In this document: piece after piece, positions 32,317 through 32,641 of the stretch
Numbering within the stretch: the stretch's first letter is position 1
Layout of the letters: the number at the start of each line of letters is the position of its first letter
Source of the DNA: Rhizobium sp. WYCCWR10014
GTDB lineage: Bacteria > Pseudomonadota > Alphaproteobacteria > Rhizobiales > Rhizobiaceae
Length of the DNA: 32,641 nt
Assembly (NCBI RefSeq): GCF_001657485.1
Contig: NZ_LXFU01000016.1
Coordinates: forward strand, 1 to 32,641
Direction of reading: 5' to 3'
Notes under the pieces: model-generated
Told to the model about the DNA's origin: nothing
Seen by the model: only the letters and a program-made list of their open reading frames with translations
The model's database searches: none
Position numbers and translations under genes: made by a program

Positions 32317-32641
32317 TTAAGCAGCCCGGCGACCCTGATGCATGGCCGGGGCAGCGCTTTCGCCACTGACACGGAAGCCGCGGATGAGGTCGATCAGCTC
32401 GTCGGTATCGCTGGCCAGCGTCTCGGCCGATGCCGTGGTCTCTTCGGCCATGGCAGCGTTCTGCTGGGTGGCGGCGTCGAGCTGGTTCATCGACGAAGAG
32501 ATCGAGCGCAGCGTCGTATCCTGTTCGGAAGCGCTGTGGGCGATCTTGGCGACGATCTCATTGGCGGCCTTGATCTGGTCGGAGATGCGCTTCAGCGCCT
32601 CTCCTGCCTCGCCGACCAGACGGACGCCGTGGTCGACCTGG
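32317..32641 (-). CDS. Methyl-accepting chemotaxis protein, C-terminal part (cut by window edge)
   Basis: The last 107 codons of a second chemoreceptor run from the window edge to a TAA stop at 32317-32319. The translation shows the descending arm of the signalling coiled coil: GEAGEALKRISDQIKAANEI, AKIAHSASEQ, SISSSMNQLDAATQQNAAMA, then EETTASAETLASDTDELIDL. It ends in HQGRRAA. The sequence is clearly receptor-like but belongs to a different gene from the receptor at 296-2233, whose tail differs. It lacks the aromatic pentapeptide tether. Its sensor domain lies outside the window. Confidence 0.9.
   Translation of the reverse strand, partial: QVDHGVRLVGEAGEALKRISDQIKAANEIVAKIAHSASEQDTTLRSISSSMNQLDAATQQNAAMAEETTASAETLASDTDELIDLIRGFRVSGESAAPAMHQGRRAA

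Overview
The window looks like chromosomal DNA of a fast-growing rhizobium (Rhizobium etli/leguminosarum type). The evidence is high G+C with strong third-position GC bias, a BA14K-family protein, a DUF1217 protein, a DUF6101-type protein, a MipA/OmpV porin-like protein, chemoreceptors with an alphaproteobacterial layout, and several families of short palindromic intergenic repeats of rhizobial type. No rRNA, tRNA, CRISPR array, integrase or insertion sequence was seen. The DNA reads as an ordinary core/variable chromosome segment with 25 complete genes and one partial gene.

Layout. 1-3449 (minus): a chemoreceptor with its own terminator, then a secreted DUF4424-type protein. 3582-6588 (plus): a tight tlyA, TrmA/RumA-type RNA methyltransferase and metallo-beta-lactamase-fold hydrolase operon. 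6669-9212 (minus): an acyl-CoA dehydrogenase plus crotonase pair for acyl-CoA oxidation, with a palindromic operator candidate upstream. 9421-10416: a CorA/ZntB-type metal transporter. 10661-12613 (minus): a BA14K protein and a Rieske oxygenase resembling N-demethylating enzymes such as GbcA/CntA. 13033-16233 (plus): an unknown protein, a Sua5-type threonylcarbamoyl-AMP synthase and a D-2-hydroxyacid FAD dehydrogenase. 16276-20478: a divergent pair of a ten-repeat DUF1217 protein and a DUF6101-type protein, with shared upstream boxes. 20649-22177: a divergent Lrp/AsnC regulator and PLP ammonia-lyase cassette. 22241-28793 (minus): ubiA, MipA-like, histidine phosphatase, cyclopropane fatty acid synthase and tex. 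29012-32237 (plus): glyS, a GIY-YIG nuclease and a DUF523 protein. 32317-end (minus): the 3' end of a second chemoreceptor.

The genes fall into small functional sets, not one large system: chemotaxis at both edges, RNA modification and translation (tlyA, RNA methyltransferase, Sua5, glyS, tex), envelope (cfa, MipA, BA14K), and acyl/amino-acid catabolism. The most unusual signals are the ten-repeat DUF1217 protein outside any visible flagellar cluster, with repeated CTCAGGTAAG-type boxes in its divergent promoter region; a GIY-YIG nuclease gene starting directly after an inverted pair of REP-like palindromes whose stems show compensatory base changes; and an elaborate two-hairpin intergenic element at 14683-14781 with a decayed relative at 23271-23327.
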